A stretch of DNA of 64,000 bases from Fibrobacterota bacterium (GTDB lineage Bacteria > Fibrobacterota > Fibrobacteria > UBA5070): NCBI GenBank assembly GCA_016715065.1, contig JADKBN010000017.1:134969-198968 (forward strand). Direction: 5' to 3'. This document shows positions 62,530 to 64,000 of the stretch, in pieces. Below the pieces are notes generated by a model, which worked only from the letters and a program-made list of their open reading frames with translations, made no database searches and had not been told where the DNA came from. A program made the translations under genes and the position numbers. How positions within the stretch are numbered: the first letter of the stretch is position 1; every line of letters begins with the position of its first letter.

Positions 62530-64000
62530 ATGCTGCTGCAGCGAATCCGTGCAAGGAACTACCGCACCTATCTCGATCTCGATCTGGATCTCTCCGTGAC
62601 GCCCGATCGCCCCCTGCTGCTGATCGGCGGAAAGAACGGCGGCGGCAAGACGACGTTGTTCTCGGCGATCTCTGGAGCGCTGTATGGTCTGCGCATCACC
62701 GATACCGAGGCGTTCCGCCAGGAAATGAATGCGGGCGCCCTCGCCGCTGGCGTAGCCGAGCCGAAGATCGAGCTCGAACTGGCGTTTTCTGGACAGATCC
62801 TGGCGCAGGTGCAGCAGTACGTGATCACGCGCACTTGGGTACTTTCCTCCGACGGCAGGGTGAACTGGGGCGTGAAGCTGAATATGGCCGGCAACGTTTT
62901 CGCCTACGGAAGCGCGAGCGGAGACAAGGAACGGCAGGCTGCCGAGAGCCAGGTCGCGAAGATCGTCAAGGCGAACCTGCCGAGGGAACTGTCCGAGTAC
63001 TTCCTGTTCGACGCGATGAATGCTGGTCAGAAACTGTCTGAAGATCAGCTGGGCAGGTCATCCCGCGAGAATATTGGGAGCAGTGATGGGTCTGCGCAAG
63101 TACCTGGATCTCGGGCAGGCGGCGCGGATCGTGCAGGAGAGCTGGCTCGCCGAGCGCATGAGCGCCAAGGCCGAGCGAGACGAATACCTGCGCCTGACCG
63201 AGGAGCAGCGCAACGACGAGTCGCCGGTTGCCGGGAGGCCAACGAACATCGCGAGATGCTCGCCGACCAGCTGCATGGCATGAAGAGAGTTGGTCGCCGA
63301 ACTCAGGATGCTCGTTCGAAGGAGGACGTTGCTCGGCATCGCCTCGAGGCGATGGAGAAGCAGCAGCGGGACATTCTCACGAAGGAGGCGCTGTACCGGG
63401 AGCGATTGGACGAATTCGTGAAGGTCGTCGAACCGTCGATCGCGCTTTCGCAGTTAGCGAAGAGCGTCGCGGGCGAGGTCGCGGCGATACGCGAAGCGTT
63501 CGCTCCTGCAGGCGGAGCCGATGCGAACCTCTGGACCGCCGACAGCGTCGGTGCTGTCGTTGAGGCTGTCCTCCTGCGGCTGTCCGAGCTTGGCTTGCCG
63601 CTCGAAGGGGTCGATCGCGCTGGACTGGTTGTGCAACTGCTGGATAGGCACGATGCGGCCGAGCCGTCGAATCGCTGGGCATGGCTGGAGCCTGGGGAAT
63701 TGCGTGCCCTGGAGGAACTGGTGCGGTCATCGCGGACGAATCCCTTCCCGTCGCTCGACCAGCTACGTCGGGAACTCGCGCTTTCTATCGACGGCCTCGC
63801 GCAGCTTGACGCCTCCTGCGAGGATCTCCGTCGGCGCATCGCCGGGGACGATTACGGGATGATCCAGAAGGCTGAGACTCTGGAGAAGGAGATCGGGGAG
63901 GTCGCCAGGAATGTCGAGGAGTTACAGAAACGGCTCGCAGAACGCGGTCGCAGGATCCACCAGTACGACGTACGTCCGCTCGAGGAACCCGATCCGCGCT
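62530..64000 (+). CDS. SMC/RecN/DndD-like ATPase, runs off the window
   Basis: Start ATG 62530, 1 nt after the previous stop. The N-terminus is a clear SMC/DndD head: LQRIRARNYRTYLDLDLDLS and Walker A LLLIGGKNGGGKTTLFSAIS, then PRELSEYFLFDAMNAGQKLS, which is like DndD. The reading frame is open through base 64000, but 63080-63228 appears in a different frame (the alternative reads RKYLDLGQAARIVQESWLAE), so two compensating single-base errors are likely. The later part is a long helical coiled coil (EALYRERLDEFVKVVEPSIA, QKAETLEKEIGEVARNVEEL). It is expected to be a DNA-structure-sensing or cleaving ATPase acting with Mod/Res. Confidence 0.78.
   Translation, partial: MLLQRIRARNYRTYLDLDLDLSVTPDRPLLLIGGKNGGGKTTLFSAISGALYGLRITDTEAFRQEMNAGALAAGVAEPKIELELAFSGQILAQVQQYVITRTWVLSSDGRVNWGVKLNMAGNVFAYGSASGDKERQAAESQVAKIVKANLPRELSEYFLFDAMNAGQKLSEDQLGRSSRENIGSSDGSAQVPGSRAGGADRAGELARRAHERQGRARRIPAPDRGAAQRRVAGCREANEHREMLADQLHGMKRVGRRTQDARSKEDVARHRLEAMEKQQRDILTKEALYRERLDEFVKVVEPSIALSQLAKSVAGEVAAIREAFAPAGGADANLWTADSVGAVVEAVLLRLSELGLPLEGVDRAGLVVQLLDRHDAAEPSNRWAWLEPGELRALEELVRSSRTNPFPSLDQLRRELALSIDGLAQLDASCEDLRRRIAGDDYGMIQKAETLEKEIGEVARNVEELQKRLAERGRRIHQYDVRPLEEPDPR

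Overview
The window is about 60% G+C and looks like a member of the Fibrobacterota or a close FCB-group relative. The main taxonomic clue is a lipoprotein-like secreted protein with a Fibrobacter-type FISUMP domain (40147-42003). Other clues are a DUF5777 beta-barrel, very long signal-peptide proteins and a GH128 glucanase whose C-terminal end resembles a secretion-sorting domain. No rRNA, tRNA or CRISPR array was seen.

Layout. 1-3.9 kb: the end of a VWA-SWIM operon plus an exported alpha/beta hydrolase. 3.9-12.3 kb: secreted GH128 glucanase, small exported protein, a large FTP/M36-like metallopeptidase and a TPR lipoprotein. 12.3-21.2 kb: two overlapping alpha-2-macroglobulin-like genes and a GNAT acetyltransferase. 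21.7-23.5 kb: a compact FMN-binding protein / c-type cytochrome lipoprotein / DUF5777 barrel operon. 24-37 kb: a transposon-rich stretch with a decayed ISL3 element, an intact-ended ISL3 with 8-bp target duplication, an IS200-type element, and an IS1380 inserted in an IS3 that itself split an intergenic repeat. 37-48 kb: three rpn-type nuclease genes (one broken), DUF3800, the FISUMP protein and an AraC/aldo-keto reductase divergon. 48-49.3 kb: a LamG protein. 49.7-64 kb: a likely defence island, with a Sll1717-like P-loop ATPase, a macro-domain protein, a small protein / dynamin-like GTPase / SNF2 helicase operon, and a type III-like Mod / Res / small protein / SMC-type ATPase operon that runs off the end.

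The most unusual signal is a family of at least twelve roughly 190-450 bp intergenic repeats (repeat A). All lie on the + strand, and most sit just after a stop codon of a + gene. They consist of consecutive perfect hairpins whose stems differ in sequence between copies yet stay paired (compensatory changes), inside a long closing clamp. Most are followed by a second repeat (B) with a strong hairpin. In the 44.5-47.6 kb region A + B + rpn gene is duplicated as a unit. Repeat A behaves like a structured RNA or single-stranded-DNA element that I cannot assign to a known class.

Caution: at least seven genes carry single-base frameshifts, several at short homopolymer runs, and two stretches (about 26255-26411 and 42170-42300) are improbable G/C/A runs. 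Part of the apparent gene breakage may therefore be sequencing or assembly error.
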